Below are positions 17,788-25,924 of a DNA stretch of 53,794 nt, in pieces. The notes beneath the pieces were generated by a model. It did not search any database. It was not told the DNA's origin and saw only the letters and a program-made list of their open reading frames with translations. A program made the position numbers and the translations under genes. Position 1 is the stretch's first letter. Each line of letters begins with the position of its first letter. Source of the stretch: Actinomycetes bacterium (GTDB lineage Bacteria; Actinomycetota; Acidimicrobiia; Acidimicrobiales; Palsa-688); contig JAKCDU010000006.1 in the NCBI GenBank assembly GCA_021838445.1, forward strand, positions 4,816 through 58,609, read 5' to 3'.

Positions 17788-18900
17788 ATGGACGCCACTT
17801 TCGACGAAGAACAGGAGATGCTCGCCCAAACCGCGGGCCGCATGGCCGACGCGCTCGGCCCGGGATCGGTCCACGAGCTGGAGTCCTACGACCCGTCCAA
17901 AGCCGTTGACGAACTGATCCGCAGTGGAATGCTGGGGCTCGCCCTACCCGAGAGGCTCGGTGGCAGCGGGGCGACCTGCGTGGAGGTCGCCATCGTGACC
18001 GAGGCCCTGGCCCGCCGTCTCGTACCGGTCCCGTACGTGGGTCCGGTCACGGCCCTCGATCTGCTGGCGGCGGCGGGTCAGGACGAGTTGGTGGCAGACG
18101 TCGTGGCCGGGGGCCGGGTGGTCACTCTCGGGCTCGACACCGGTCTCGAGGGAGTCGCCGAAGCAGGCGCCGCCGTGGTGGCCTGGGAGGCGGCCGGGGC
18201 CACAGACGTCGTCACGAGGGCGGGCGCCGACGGGTCGTGGGCTCCGACGCTGCGCGCCCTGGAAGCGGCGTCCGACCTCGACTGCGTCGATCTGACCCGC
18301 CGGCTGCGGCGCCTGGCGCCGGCCGGCAATGCGCCCGCCGGTACGGCCCCGGCCGGTGCGACTCCCGCTGGCACGACCTCGGTGGCGGCCGGTGAGTTGC
18401 GGCCCGATCAGATCGCCCGCTGGGAGGCCTTCGCCCTCAGCCTGCTGTGCGCCGACATCGTCGGCGCCATGGACGGCGCCCTGGCCATGGCCGTCGAGCA
18501 CGCCCATTCGCGCGTCCAGTTCGGCCGACCCATCGGATCGTTCCAGGCCCTCCAGCACATCTGCGCCGAGCAGCTCGTCGACCTGGAAGCCTCGCGCTCG
18601 GCCACCTACCACAGCGCCTGGGCCGTCGGAGGCCTACCCGCCGACCAGGCCCTCCGGGCGGCCCGGGTAGCCAAGTCATACGTTTCGCGAGCCGGGCGCT
18701 CGGTGACCGAGACGGTCCTGCAGGTGCTCGGCGGGATCGGCCAGACCTGGGAGAGCCTGGCCCACGCCTACCTGAGACGGGTGCTGCTCGACCGGGCCAC
18801 CCTCGGGGATGAGACCGTCCACGTGGCCCGGCTCGGCGCCATCCTGCAGAACACGGTCGGCGGGGACGGCAGGGACGGCGGGCTTCAGTCCGCTCGGTGA
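17788..18900 (+). CDS. Acyl-CoA dehydrogenase, catalytic-Glu subunit of a probable pair
   Basis: This 370-residue ACAD has a reduced middle domain and the C-terminal GGIGQTWES segment carrying the likely catalytic base Glu322. The FAD-contact C-terminus seen in the divergent neighbour is absent. The two genes are therefore complementary halves of one enzyme. A Pro-Ala-Gly-rich insert of four five-residue units (177-196, APAGN/APAGT/APAGA/TPAGT) joins the middle and C-terminal domains and is missing from the equivalent ACAD at 33140. It starts at ATG 17788, and its 3' end overlaps the convergent ligase by 16 nt. Confidence 0.88.
   Translation: MDATFDEEQEMLAQTAGRMADALGPGSVHELESYDPSKAVDELIRSGMLGLALPERLGGSGATCVEVAIVTEALARRLVPVPYVGPVTALDLLAAAGQDELVADVVAGGRVVTLGLDTGLEGVAEAGAAVVAWEAAGATDVVTRAGADGSWAPTLRALEAASDLDCVDLTRRLRRLAPAGNAPAGTAPAGATPAGTTSVAAGELRPDQIARWEAFALSLLCADIVGAMDGALAMAVEHAHSRVQFGRPIGSFQALQHICAEQLVDLEASRSATYHSAWAVGGLPADQALRAARVAKSYVSRAGRSVTETVLQVLGGIGQTWESLAHAYLRRVLLDRATLGDETVHVARLGAILQNTVGGDGRDGGLQSAR
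18316..18375 (+). repeat. Four 15-bp coding repeats (PAG linker)
   Basis: Four consecutive imperfect 15-bp units encode APAGN, APAGT, APAGA and TPAGT in the ACAD at 17788. They lie between the middle and C-terminal domains and read as a flexible linker made by slippage. Confidence 0.8.
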
Positions 18901-20483
18901 GGCGGCGGCCAGCCGGCCACGTGTCGTCGTAGGTCCACCTTGACGACCTTCCCCGACGAGTTGACCGGCAGCCCGTCCACGACCACGAACCGGCGGGGAC
19001 GCTTGAAATCAGCCAGGCGGCTGCGGCAGTGGGCCTCCAGATCGGCGACGGAGGGCTCGAGCCCTGTTCGTAGGACCACGAAGGCGACGGGGACCTCCCC
19101 CAGCCGGTCGTCGGGGGCACCGACCACCGCGGCCTGATCCACTCCGGGGCACTCCAGCAGAACCCGTTCGATCTCGGCCGGGTAGGCGTTGAGCCCGCCG
19201 ACGATCACCAGGTCTTTCAGCCGGTCGACGATCCGCAGGCACCCGTCCTCGCCGACCCAACCGATGTCACCCGTACGGATCCGACCGGCCGTGACCGCTT
19301 CGGCGGTCGCCGCGGGATCGTCGAGGTAGCCCGCCATGACCCCGTCTCCGCCGACCACGACCTGCCCGGTCCGTCCCGGGGGGAGGACCTCCCCGGCTTG
19401 GTCTACCACGAGCACTTCCACGCCGGGGATGGCCCGGCCCGAGGTCTCGGCCACCGTGTCGACGTCGTCGGCGGGACCGGTCATGGTGCACACACCGGTC
19501 GTCTCGGTCAGCCCGTAAGCGGTGAACACGTGGCGGACCCCGAGAACCGAGACGATCTCTCGAACCAGCGCCGGGGCCACGGTGGCACCGCCGGTGACGG
19601 CCACCCGCGGCGCAGCCTCGGCCGGCTCGGCGTCGCGCCAGCGGGCGATGAGCGCCTGGTACATCGTCGGGGGACCCTGCAGCACCGAGACCCCGCCGGC
19701 GCCGATCAGGGCGGCCAGGCGTTCGACGTCGAGAGTGGCGAAGGGTAGGGCGGTGGCGCCACTGGCCAGGCAGGCCAGCAGACCGGTCTTGTGACCGCCG
19801 ATGTGGGCGAACGGGGCGATCACCGGGTAGCGGTCACCGCTCCGCAAGCCCACGATCCTCGCCCACTCCCGAGTGGTGGTAACCATGGAGGAGTGGCGCA
19901 GCATGGCCCCTTTCGGGCGGCCGGTGGTGCCGGAGGTGTACTGGATGTGGCTGATGCTGTCCGGGCCGAGCCTGCCCAGGCGCCGCTCGACGGCGGCCCC
20001 GCCGCCGTCGGCTGAAAGCAGGGACGAGAGCGGCACCGTCCCCGGTTCACTTCCGGGCCCGAGCCCGATCACCGCTCTCCTGTCGCCGCCGGCCAGCGCT
20101 TCCCTGGCCAGGGACCGTCCGAGGAACTCGTGCTCGGCCACGACCAGGCGGCACCCCGACCGGTCGACGATGTCAGCCATTTCGCAGGTCGTGTACCTGG
20201 TGTTCACCGGCACGACGGTGGCGCCGGCAAAGGCCGCTCCGAGCGCCGCGGTAGCCCAATCGATGGAGTTGGGCGCCCAGATGGCGATCCTCTCGGCGGG
20301 CCCGACCAACTCGCAAAAGGCCCCCGCCACGCGCCACACCGAATCGAGCAGTTCGCCGAACGTGACCTGCCGCGGCCCGTCGTCGATGGCGGGGTCCTCC
20401 CCGGCGGTCGCGGCCGCTGCGAGCGCCAGCCCCGGGATGGTGTCAGGGTGGGCCCGGAACCTCCGCCGGCCGGCGTCTGCCAT
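18885..20483 (-). CDS. Acyl-CoA ligase (FadD-like)
   Basis: This 532-residue ANL-superfamily ligase has IQYTSGTTGRPKGAMLRHS as the P-loop, TAYGLTETTG as A5, GRIRTGDIG, IVDRLKDLVIVGGLNAYPAEIE at the hinge and NSSGKVVKVDL with the catalytic Lys. It is therefore complete. It would activate an acid for the ACAD pair, whose plus-strand member it meets tail to tail with a 16-nt overlap. The start is ATG 20483. It diverges from the GntR gene, so that regulator may act on the 122-bp intergenic region. Confidence 0.9.
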   Translation of the reverse strand: MADAGRRRFRAHPDTIPGLALAAAATAGEDPAIDDGPRQVTFGELLDSVWRVAGAFCELVGPAERIAIWAPNSIDWATAALGAAFAGATVVPVNTRYTTCEMADIVDRSGCRLVVAEHEFLGRSLAREALAGGDRRAVIGLGPGSEPGTVPLSSLLSADGGGAAVERRLGRLGPDSISHIQYTSGTTGRPKGAMLRHSSMVTTTREWARIVGLRSGDRYPVIAPFAHIGGHKTGLLACLASGATALPFATLDVERLAALIGAGGVSVLQGPPTMYQALIARWRDAEPAEAAPRVAVTGGATVAPALVREIVSVLGVRHVFTAYGLTETTGVCTMTGPADDVDTVAETSGRAIPGVEVLVVDQAGEVLPPGRTGQVVVGGDGVMAGYLDDPAATAEAVTAGRIRTGDIGWVGEDGCLRIVDRLKDLVIVGGLNAYPAEIERVLLECPGVDQAAVVGAPDDRLGEVPVAFVVLRTGLEPSVADLEAHCRSRLADFKRPRRFVVVDGLPVNSSGKVVKVDLRRHVAGWPPPHRAD

Positions 20484-20605
20484 GGCCGCCCAGGCTACAG
20501 AACCGGTGGCTGTGGCCCCGTCGCTGGGGGCCGGGATTCCGGGAGAATCAGGCTATCCCTGCTAACTTTTGTTGGTTATCGGTGCCGTACGTTCGGAGGT
20601 CTCCA

Positions 20606-21457
20606 TTGGCACGAGAGGGTGACAGCCAGGCAGACCGAGATGCACGCCGATCCGGGACGGATCGCTCGTCGGGCCGCCGGGAACGCTTCCGCCCGGCGGA
20701 GCAGCTACGCCAACCCCGACTGGCCGAGATGGTCGCCTCGTCGCTTCGCAACGAGATCCTCAGCGGACGGCTGAAGGACGGCGACACCCTCCCCCGACAG
20801 GAGGACCTGCTGGCCGATTTCAAGGTCAGCCCGCCCGCGGTGCGCGAAGCGTTACGGATTCTCGAGACGGAAGGGCTGATCAGCGTCCGGCGCGGCAACG
20901 TCGGTGGTGCCGTCGTGCATTTCCCCACGGCGCACGGAGTGGCCTACATGGTCAGCCTGGTCCTTCACGCCCAAAAGACGTCGCTCGGTGACGTGGGGGC
21001 CGCGCTGCGCCAGCTGGAGCCGGTCTGTGCCGCCATGTGCGCCCAGTTACCCGACCGCAACGAGGTTCTCGTCCCGCAGCTGGAGGCGATCATCCAGGAC
21101 CAGCTCGATGCCATCCACGATGTGATGCGCTACAACCAGGCGGCGAGAGAGTTCCACGAGACCATCGTCGCCAATTGCGGCAACGAGACCATGATCCTGG
21201 TCATCGGCAGTCTCGAGTCCCTCTGGTCGGCCCACGAGCGCCACGTCTACGAGATCAGCCCTGAGCCCAATGCGGTGGTGCGCCGCACCGCGGTGCGGGC
21301 CCACGAGAAGCTCGTCGCGGCGATAGCTTCGGGCAACACCGAATCGGCGGCGCAGATAGCCCGCCGCCACCTCGACGCCACCCAGGCCTTCACCATGTCA
21401 GCGGACTCGAACCACGACATCAACGCCGACCTGGTGCGCGACGGCCATCTGCCCTGA
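20606..21457 (+). CDS. GntR-family regulator, FadR/FCD subfamily
   Basis: This protein of about 283 residues has an N-terminal winged helix (LPRQEDLLADFKVSPPAVREAL then LISVRRG) and an all-helical FCD ligand domain. The latter has FHETIVANCGN and a final ARRHLDAT, whose acidic and His residues usually bind metal and an acidic ligand. TTG 20606 is preferred because GGAGG lies six bases upstream; GTG 20582 in the same frame is possible. It diverges from a ligase gene and is the best local candidate for sensing an acid or acyl-CoA. FadR-type operators usually have the core TGGT-N3-ACCA, and I see no clean copy in its own promoter. Confidence 0.87.
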   Translation: MAREGDSQADRDARRSGTDRSSGRRERFRPAEQLRQPRLAEMVASSLRNEILSGRLKDGDTLPRQEDLLADFKVSPPAVREALRILETEGLISVRRGNVGGAVVHFPTAHGVAYMVSLVLHAQKTSLGDVGAALRQLEPVCAAMCAQLPDRNEVLVPQLEAIIQDQLDAIHDVMRYNQAAREFHETIVANCGNETMILVIGSLESLWSAHERHVYEISPEPNAVVRRTAVRAHEKLVAAIASGNTESAAQIARRHLDATQAFTMSADSNHDINADLVRDGHLP

Positions 21458-21508
21458 GGTCCTCCCGCTACGGGCGAACCTGAAGCGCTCGCTGCAGAGG
21501 CGGGTGCC

Positions 21509-22477
21509 TCAGAGCCCGATCCCCAGGAGGCGGGCCAACCAATCGAGCCGGGCGGCGCGGGCCGACCGGGAGAGCGCCGCCTCGGGGGCGAACACGTCGA
21601 AGCCGTGAAAGCCACCCGGCCAGACATGTAGTTCGGCCTGCACGCCGGCTCTCCAGAGGCGGGCCGCGTAGTCCACGTCCTCGTCGCGGAAGGTCTCCGC
21701 CGACCCCACGTCGATGAAGGCCGGAGGCAGACCCGACAGGTCCTCGCACCGGGCCGGAGCCGCGTAGGGCGACACCCCAGGACCCGCAGCGGCCGTCCCG
21801 AGGAGGGCGGCCCACCCCGTCCGGTTGGATATCTGGTCCCACACCCCCTCCCCGATCAGTTCGGTGCTCGAAGGGGTCATCTCGCGATCGTCGAGCATCG
21901 GGCACATGAGCACCTGCCCGATCACCGCCGGCCCCCGCCGGTCACGGGCCATGAGGGCGACGGCTGCGGCCAGCCCGCCCCCGGCGCTGGTCCCGGCCAG
22001 CACGACGCGCGACGGGTCGACGCCGATGTCGGAGGCGTGCTCGACCGTCCAGCACAGCCCGGCGTAGCAGTCCTCGGCCCCGGCGGGAAACGGATGCTCG
22101 GGTGCCAGGCGATAGTCGACCGACACCACCACCACTCCCAACTGCTCCACCCAGTCGAGCAGTTGGGCCAGACCGGTGCGGCTGTCGCCCATGATCATCC
22201 CCCCGCCGTGGGTGTGGTAGATCGCCGGCGCGACCTGCTCACGGGAGGAGGGCTGGCAGACCAGCAGCGACAGCTCCGGGCCGTCGGGCGAACCGGGCAC
22301 GGTCAGCTCGCCCACCGCGATCCTCCCGTCACGACACAGATCTGCATCGCTCAGTCGATTGGCCCGTCCCGCTTCCCGGAACGCGGCGATGTCACCGGGC
22401 CGGATGCTCGGGGGGAGCCGGTCCCCCACCAGGTCCAGAAAGGTGGCCAGTTCGGGGTCGAACGGTGGGCGCGGCAT
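21509..22477 (-). CDS. Alpha/beta hydrolase of the HSL (hormone-sensitive lipase) family
   Basis: The 322 residues carry the oxyanion motif HTHGGG (His90-Gly93), the nucleophile elbow GTSAG with Ser164, the catalytic acid region TFRDED and the catalytic His in GGFHGFD. This is the complete HSL-family triad. The enzyme would hydrolyse an ester or lactone in the cytoplasm. Such esterases often follow Baeyer-Villiger oxidation, and a BVMO-type gene exists at 35517, so a link is possible but distant. The start is ATG 22477. A copy of the TATC-N8-GAT motif lies 17 nt upstream of it. Confidence 0.9.
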   Translation of the reverse strand: MPRPPFDPELATFLDLVGDRLPPSIRPGDIAAFREAGRANRLSDADLCRDGRIAVGELTVPGSPDGPELSLLVCQPSSREQVAPAIYHTHGGGMIMGDSRTGLAQLLDWVEQLGVVVVSVDYRLAPEHPFPAGAEDCYAGLCWTVEHASDIGVDPSRVVLAGTSAGGGLAAAVALMARDRRGPAVIGQVLMCPMLDDREMTPSSTELIGEGVWDQISNRTGWAALLGTAAAGPGVSPYAAPARCEDLSGLPPAFIDVGSAETFRDEDVDYAARLWRAGVQAELHVWPGGFHGFDVFAPEAALSRSARAARLDWLARLLGIGL

Positions 22478-22493
22478 GATCCCCCTCCAAAAC

Positions 22494-22509
22494 TATCGTA
22501 TTTATGATT
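22494..22509. promoter_or_regulatory. TATC-N8-GAT operator upstream of the HSL esterase
   Basis: TATCGTATTTATGATT contains the palindrome ATCGTA-TT-TATGAT with one mismatch pair. It shares the ATCGT and GAT edges and the spacing of the operator at 17740. It lies 17 nt before the esterase start and inside the 150-bp divergent region with the VOC gene. Confidence 0.5.
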
Positions 22510-22531
22510 GCGTACTTAGTGGTCGTAGGCG

Positions 22532-22561
22532 TTGACCGGTACCCGCTACCTATGCTACTTT
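22532..22561 (+). promoter_or_regulatory. Possible promoter of the VOC gene
   Basis: TTGACC (22532-22537) and TACTTT (22556-22561) are separated by 18 nt and precede the VOC start by 66 nt. The match to a housekeeping promoter is moderate. Confidence 0.4.
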
Positions 22562-22627
22562 TGGATCGAGATGTTCAGCTGAGCGGCGATCGGTACGACT
22601 CCGATCCGTGAGCCAGGGGGAGCCGGG

Positions 22628-23023
22628 ATGGCCAAGCTGCGCCATGTTGCGATCAAGTGCGAGGACCTACATTGGGCCGCCAAGTTCTACAGCGAGCTGT
22701 TCGAGATGGAAGAGGTCGGCCGGGCCGGGGACGTGGACACGTCCGGGGCCGTTTACCTGAGTGACGGGACCGTCAACGTGGCCCTGATCAAGGTCGACCG
22801 CGAGTACGTAAATGGGAAGATCGACGGCTTGAACCACGTCGGGCTGGTGGTGAAGGACATGGACGAGGCCGTGGCCCGGGCCCAGAGCATGGGCGTCGAA
22901 GCATTGGTCGATCCCCACGATCAGGCCGCCGGCGTCACCTGGGAGATGAAGATGCGAACGCCCGACGGGGTGTACTTCGACTTCTCCACCCACGGGTGGC
23001 CCGGTATCTCCGGCATCGACTGA
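22628..23023 (+). CDS. VOC (glyoxalase/extradiol dioxygenase-fold) protein
   Basis: This 131-residue vicinal-oxygen-chelate protein has the two expected beta-alpha-beta modules. The first starts at LRHVAIKCEDLHWAAKFYSELF with a metal-position His, and the second at LNHVGLVVKDMDEAVARAQ with another. The third ligand region, PDGVYFDFSTHGW, offers Asp instead of the usual Glu. The fold supports isomerase, epimerase, lyase or dioxygenase chemistry, and the size fits a single-domain member. It is followed after 13 nt by an unknown protein, so the two are probably cotranscribed. Confidence 0.8.
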   Translation: MAKLRHVAIKCEDLHWAAKFYSELFEMEEVGRAGDVDTSGAVYLSDGTVNVALIKVDREYVNGKIDGLNHVGLVVKDMDEAVARAQSMGVEALVDPHDQAAGVTWEMKMRTPDGVYFDFSTHGWPGISGID

Positions 23024-23036
23024 GCTCGACCATCGG

Positions 23037-23786
23037 GTGACTGCGCCGGTCCGGGCCTTCTTGGCCTTCACCGAGGTGGAGGTGGGGCGCCACGCCGACT
23101 ACAACGAGTGGCACCAGCTGGACCACCGGCCGGCCAATCTGGCTCTTCCCGGGGTGGTCTGGGGCGAACGGTGGGTGAAGACGCCGCGCTGCGCGACCCG
23201 GGTGGAGGGCGCCGACGAGGCCTTGACGGCCTGCCAGTACGTCACCATCTACTGGTTCCGTGAGCCTTTCGACCGCAACTTCGGTGAGTGGCTCGACCTG
23301 GGCTCCATGTCCTACCAGTGGGGGCGCCGACCCGAGTTACCGTACGTCAAGAGCCGTCCACTGGGGTTGGTGCTCGTGCCGCTATCAGGTCACGCCAACG
23401 CCCGGATCAAAGTAGGGGCGGAAGTCCTACCCCTGCGACCCAACCGGGGAGTGCACATCTCGGTCACCCGGGTCGAGGGGGAGCTGCTCGAGGTGGGAGC
23501 TCATTTCGAGGAGTACGAACAGGCCCGCGTGCCCGAGCTTCTCGCCATTCCTGGTGTGGCCGGGGCCTGGACCCTCGTGGACGAGGCCGGTATCGGCCTC
23601 ACCACCCGCCGTGGCTCGAGCGTGGCGTCCTGCACCCGGGTCACGGTGACCTTCATCGACGGCGACCCGCTCCTCGCAGCAGCTGCCATCGACGACCTCG
23701 GTCCGCCCTACGGCGCATGCGGGACGGTGCGCTTCGCCAGCCCGCTCGAAGCCATCATCCCCTGGCAGTGGAACTGGTTCGACTGA
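23037..23786 (+). CDS. Unknown protein with probable alpha-beta-barrel halves
   Basis: This 249-residue protein shows no family I can name. Two segments resemble each other in layout: an ADYNEWHQLDHRPANLALPGVVWGERW stretch in the first half and an FEEYEQARVPELLAIPGVAGAW stretch in the second. Each reads as a helix followed by a strand with a shared PGV turn. This is the pattern of ferredoxin-like dimeric alpha-beta barrels (EthD or DUF4286-like), here perhaps duplicated in one chain. Such folds include heme- and cofactor-free oxygenases and isomerases. The start is GTG 23037, 13 nt after the VOC gene, so a joint function is likely. Confidence 0.65.
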   Translation: MTAPVRAFLAFTEVEVGRHADYNEWHQLDHRPANLALPGVVWGERWVKTPRCATRVEGADEALTACQYVTIYWFREPFDRNFGEWLDLGSMSYQWGRRPELPYVKSRPLGLVLVPLSGHANARIKVGAEVLPLRPNRGVHISVTRVEGELLEVGAHFEEYEQARVPELLAIPGVAGAWTLVDEAGIGLTTRRGSSVASCTRVTVTFIDGDPLLAAAAIDDLGPPYGACGTVRFASPLEAIIPWQWNWFD

Positions 23787-23867
23787 ACACCCCCCGCCGA
23801 GCGCTGCGGGCCCAGCTTGGTCCACCCGCGGAGCCCGGGCGGAGCGGGCCCGGCGGACTGCAGTGGC

Positions 23868-24284
23868 TCAGCGGACCGGAGCGAACCGGTAGAGAGTGAT
23901 GTCCTCCTCGGGGACCTCTTCGTAGACGACGGTCAGGGGCATCCCCATGGTCACCTCGGCGGGATCGATACCCACCAGGTTGCCGGTGACGATCAGCGAG
24001 CGGGGCTCCTCGGCCAGCTTGGCCAGGACCACTGTGTAGGGCACCTCGTCGTTGAAGGCGCCCGGCCCCCGATGAACGACACTCCAACTCCACACGACGG
24101 CGTTGCCCGACACCGCGGTCCACACCTGGTGCTCCGACTGGCAGCTCCGGCAGGCCGGATAGGGGATCCAGTTCCAGTCGCCGCAATCGGCGCAGCGCGG
24201 CACGCGGAACTCGTGCTGGCGGAGACCTTCCCAGAAGGGGCGGTTCAGCTCGCTTGTGTCAGGCAGGGGCTTCAGGTAGGTCAT
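23868..24284 (-). CDS. DUF35 zinc-ribbon/OB-fold protein (Ltp partner)
   Basis: This 138-residue protein has a zinc ribbon with Cys31, Cys34, Cys45 and Cys48 (CADC and CRSC), followed by an OB-fold that ends at about residue 130. DUF35 proteins bind thiolase-fold partners and deliver CoA esters. In mycobacterial steroid degradation the DUF35 part of ChsH2 forms the aldolase with Ltp2. Here it is a separate gene directly after the Ltp-type gene (11-nt gap), so I infer the same complex. The ATG at 24284 is preceded by GAAGGACGCG. Confidence 0.88.
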   Translation of the reverse strand: MTYLKPLPDTSELNRPFWEGLRQHEFRVPRCADCGDWNWIPYPACRSCQSEHQVWTAVSGNAVVWSWSVVHRGPGAFNDEVPYTVVLAKLAEEPRSLIVTGNLVGIDPAEVTMGMPLTVVYEEVPEEDITLYRFAPVR

Positions 24285-24295
24285 ATCGCGTCCTT

Positions 24296-25471
24296 CTAGT
24301 CTCGGGCCATGACCAGCACGCTGCCCATTCCGTGGACGGCCCAGCCCTGCTGGAGGGAAACCCCGATCCGGGCATCGGGCACCTGACGGTCACCACAGGC
24401 CCCCCTCAGCTGGCGCACCACCTCGATGGTGTGCATCCCCGACGGATCACCGGAGTGACTGTTCGACAGGAGACCCCCATCGGTGTTGGTGGGCATCCTG
24501 CCCCCCAGACGGCAGTGGCCCTCCCTGACGAAGTCGGCTCCCTCGCCCAGCTTGCAGAACCCCATCTCCTCCAGGTTTCGGATCGTGGTGATGGTGAAGC
24601 AGTCGTACATGCCGGCCACATCGACGTCGTCGCGGGTGATGCCGGCGAGGCCGAAGGCCCGGTCGGTGGCCTTGCGCACCGACTTGCCGCCTTCGGGGAA
24701 CCACGGGTCGTTGATGGTTCCGTAGAAGTCGGTGTAGTAGGCCTCGGCCCCGCCGAGCACCCAGATCGGCTCGTGCCGACAGTTGCGGGCCACCTCGGCC
24801 GAGGCGATGACGATGGCATAACCCCCGTCATTGTCTATGGAGCAGTCGAGCAGGTGCAGCGGCTCGCAGATGTAGCGAGAGGACAGCACGTCTTCGACGG
24901 TGATCTCCCCCTTGCGCCCCATGACCGAATCGGGGTTGAGGACGGCATGGTGGCGGGTGAACACCGCTACCTCGGCCAGATCGGCGCTGGTCACCCCGAA
25001 CTCGTGCATGTAGCGGCGGGCCCACAGGGCGTACCAAGTGGTCATGTAGGCCCCGTGCTGCATGAAGCTCCACTCGGGGACCCGCGGGGCCTTGTCCTTG
25101 GGTGCGACCGTACCCCGAGGGCCCACGAGCTGGCCGGCCTTCCCGTAGAAGAGGACCGCCACCTCGGTCAGGCCGGCCGCAATGGCCGCTGCCGCCTTGG
25201 CCAACTGGCCGGATGCGCCTCCGAGCTCCACCAGGCTGAGCGGCCGCTCACCCAGTTGCTCGGCCCAGAACTGGTGGGCCGGCGTACCGGCCAGATGGTC
25301 GGTGAGGCTCATGGGCAGCAGACCGTCTACGTCGGCCAGTGTGAGCCCGGCGTCGTCCACCGCGCCCTTGATGGCCTCCAGCTGCAGCGAGAACGAGGAG
25401 CGATCCGGGAGCTTGCCCTGTTTGGTGGTGTACACGCCGACGATCGCCGCCTGGCGTTGGGGAAATGCCAT
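24296..25471 (-). CDS. Ltp-type thiolase-fold protein, probable retro-aldolase
   Basis: This 391-residue thiolase-superfamily protein (lipid-transfer/SCP-x type) has the N-terminal strand AAIVGVYTTKQGKL and the C-terminal NTDGGLLSNSHSGDPSGMHTIE. At the thiolase nucleophile position it reads VELGGASG, so Gly85 replaces Cys and thiolysis is not expected. Loss of the Cys is known in Ltp2, which performs retro-aldol cleavage with its DUF35 partner. The neighbouring MaoC pair and DUF35 gene make a hydrate-then-cleave sequence likely. It starts at ATG 25471, 17 nt after the MaoC gene. Confidence 0.87.
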   Translation of the reverse strand: MAFPQRQAAIVGVYTTKQGKLPDRSSFSLQLEAIKGAVDDAGLTLADVDGLLPMSLTDHLAGTPAHQFWAEQLGERPLSLVELGGASGQLAKAAAAIAAGLTEVAVLFYGKAGQLVGPRGTVAPKDKAPRVPEWSFMQHGAYMTTWYALWARRYMHEFGVTSADLAEVAVFTRHHAVLNPDSVMGRKGEITVEDVLSSRYICEPLHLLDCSIDNDGGYAIVIASAEVARNCRHEPIWVLGGAEAYYTDFYGTINDPWFPEGGKSVRKATDRAFGLAGITRDDVDVAGMYDCFTITTIRNLEEMGFCKLGEGADFVREGHCRLGGRMPTNTDGGLLSNSHSGDPSGMHTIEVVRQLRGACGDRQVPDARIGVSLQQGWAVHGMGSVLVMARD

Positions 25472-25488
25472 TTCGATCTCCTTCGCGG

Positions 25489-25905
25489 TCAGCCGTCGAG
25501 GCGGACGGTGCAGGTGCCCGGAGCCAGCTTGTTACCGTCCTGGTCCTCGGTCCACACTTCGAGGTCCACATCGGTCCCGTCCGGCCCGCGGTCCACGCCG
25601 GTGACACGCCCCCGGGCGGTGACCGTCTGGCCTCGGAGGTTCAAATTGCGGAACTGGCACGCCATCTTGACGACACGCCCCTGCTCCCCGATCCACTGAC
25701 GGACCAAGTTGTGCAGGTAGGCCCACTGTAGGTTGCCCATGCCGATGGCACCGGGTAGACCGGCGGCGCGTCCGGCCTCGTCGTCCATGTGGATGGGCAC
25801 GTACTCGTCGTTGACGGCGGCGTAGCGGTTCCACACGGCCAGATCGGTGAGGCGGCTGAACGGCTCCAGTTCGTGACCAACGGTCAAGGATGCGACATCA
25901 AACAT
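25489..25905 (-). CDS. MaoC-like hydratase, catalytic half (ChsH1-like)
   Basis: This 138-residue single hot-dog protein carries the hydratase-2 motif NDEYVPIHMD with Asp33 and His39, the residues that activate water. It resembles ChsH1, the catalytic subunit of the mycobacterial heterotetrameric enoyl-CoA hydratase. Its partner is probably the adjacent FAS1-like dehydratase domain protein (25925-26464, 19-nt gap). The pair would hydrate an alpha,beta-unsaturated CoA ester, giving the beta-hydroxyacyl-CoA that the Ltp-type aldolase would cleave. It starts at ATG 25905. Confidence 0.87.
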   Translation of the reverse strand: MFDVASLTVGHELEPFSRLTDLAVWNRYAAVNDEYVPIHMDDEAGRAAGLPGAIGMGNLQWAYLHNLVRQWIGEQGRVVKMACQFRNLNLRGQTVTARGRVTGVDRGPDGTDVDLEVWTEDQDGNKLAPGTCTVRLDG

Positions 25906-25924
25906 GATTTGGATCGTTCTCCCG

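Noticed and set aside
23787-23867. Terminator between the unknown protein and the DUF35 gene
   Set aside because: Several GGGCCC words occur, but no single convincing stem-loop could be defined.
24296-25471. Acetyl-CoA acetyltransferase (thiolase)
   Set aside because: The nucleophilic Cys position reads Gly (VELGGASG) and the DUF35 neighbour points to the Ltp aldolase branch.
24254-25699. Long open frame on the plus strand opposite the Ltp and MaoC genes
   Set aside because: The GC-rich third codon positions of the true minus-strand genes open the antisense frame. The minus strand carries the recognisable Ltp and MaoC domains.
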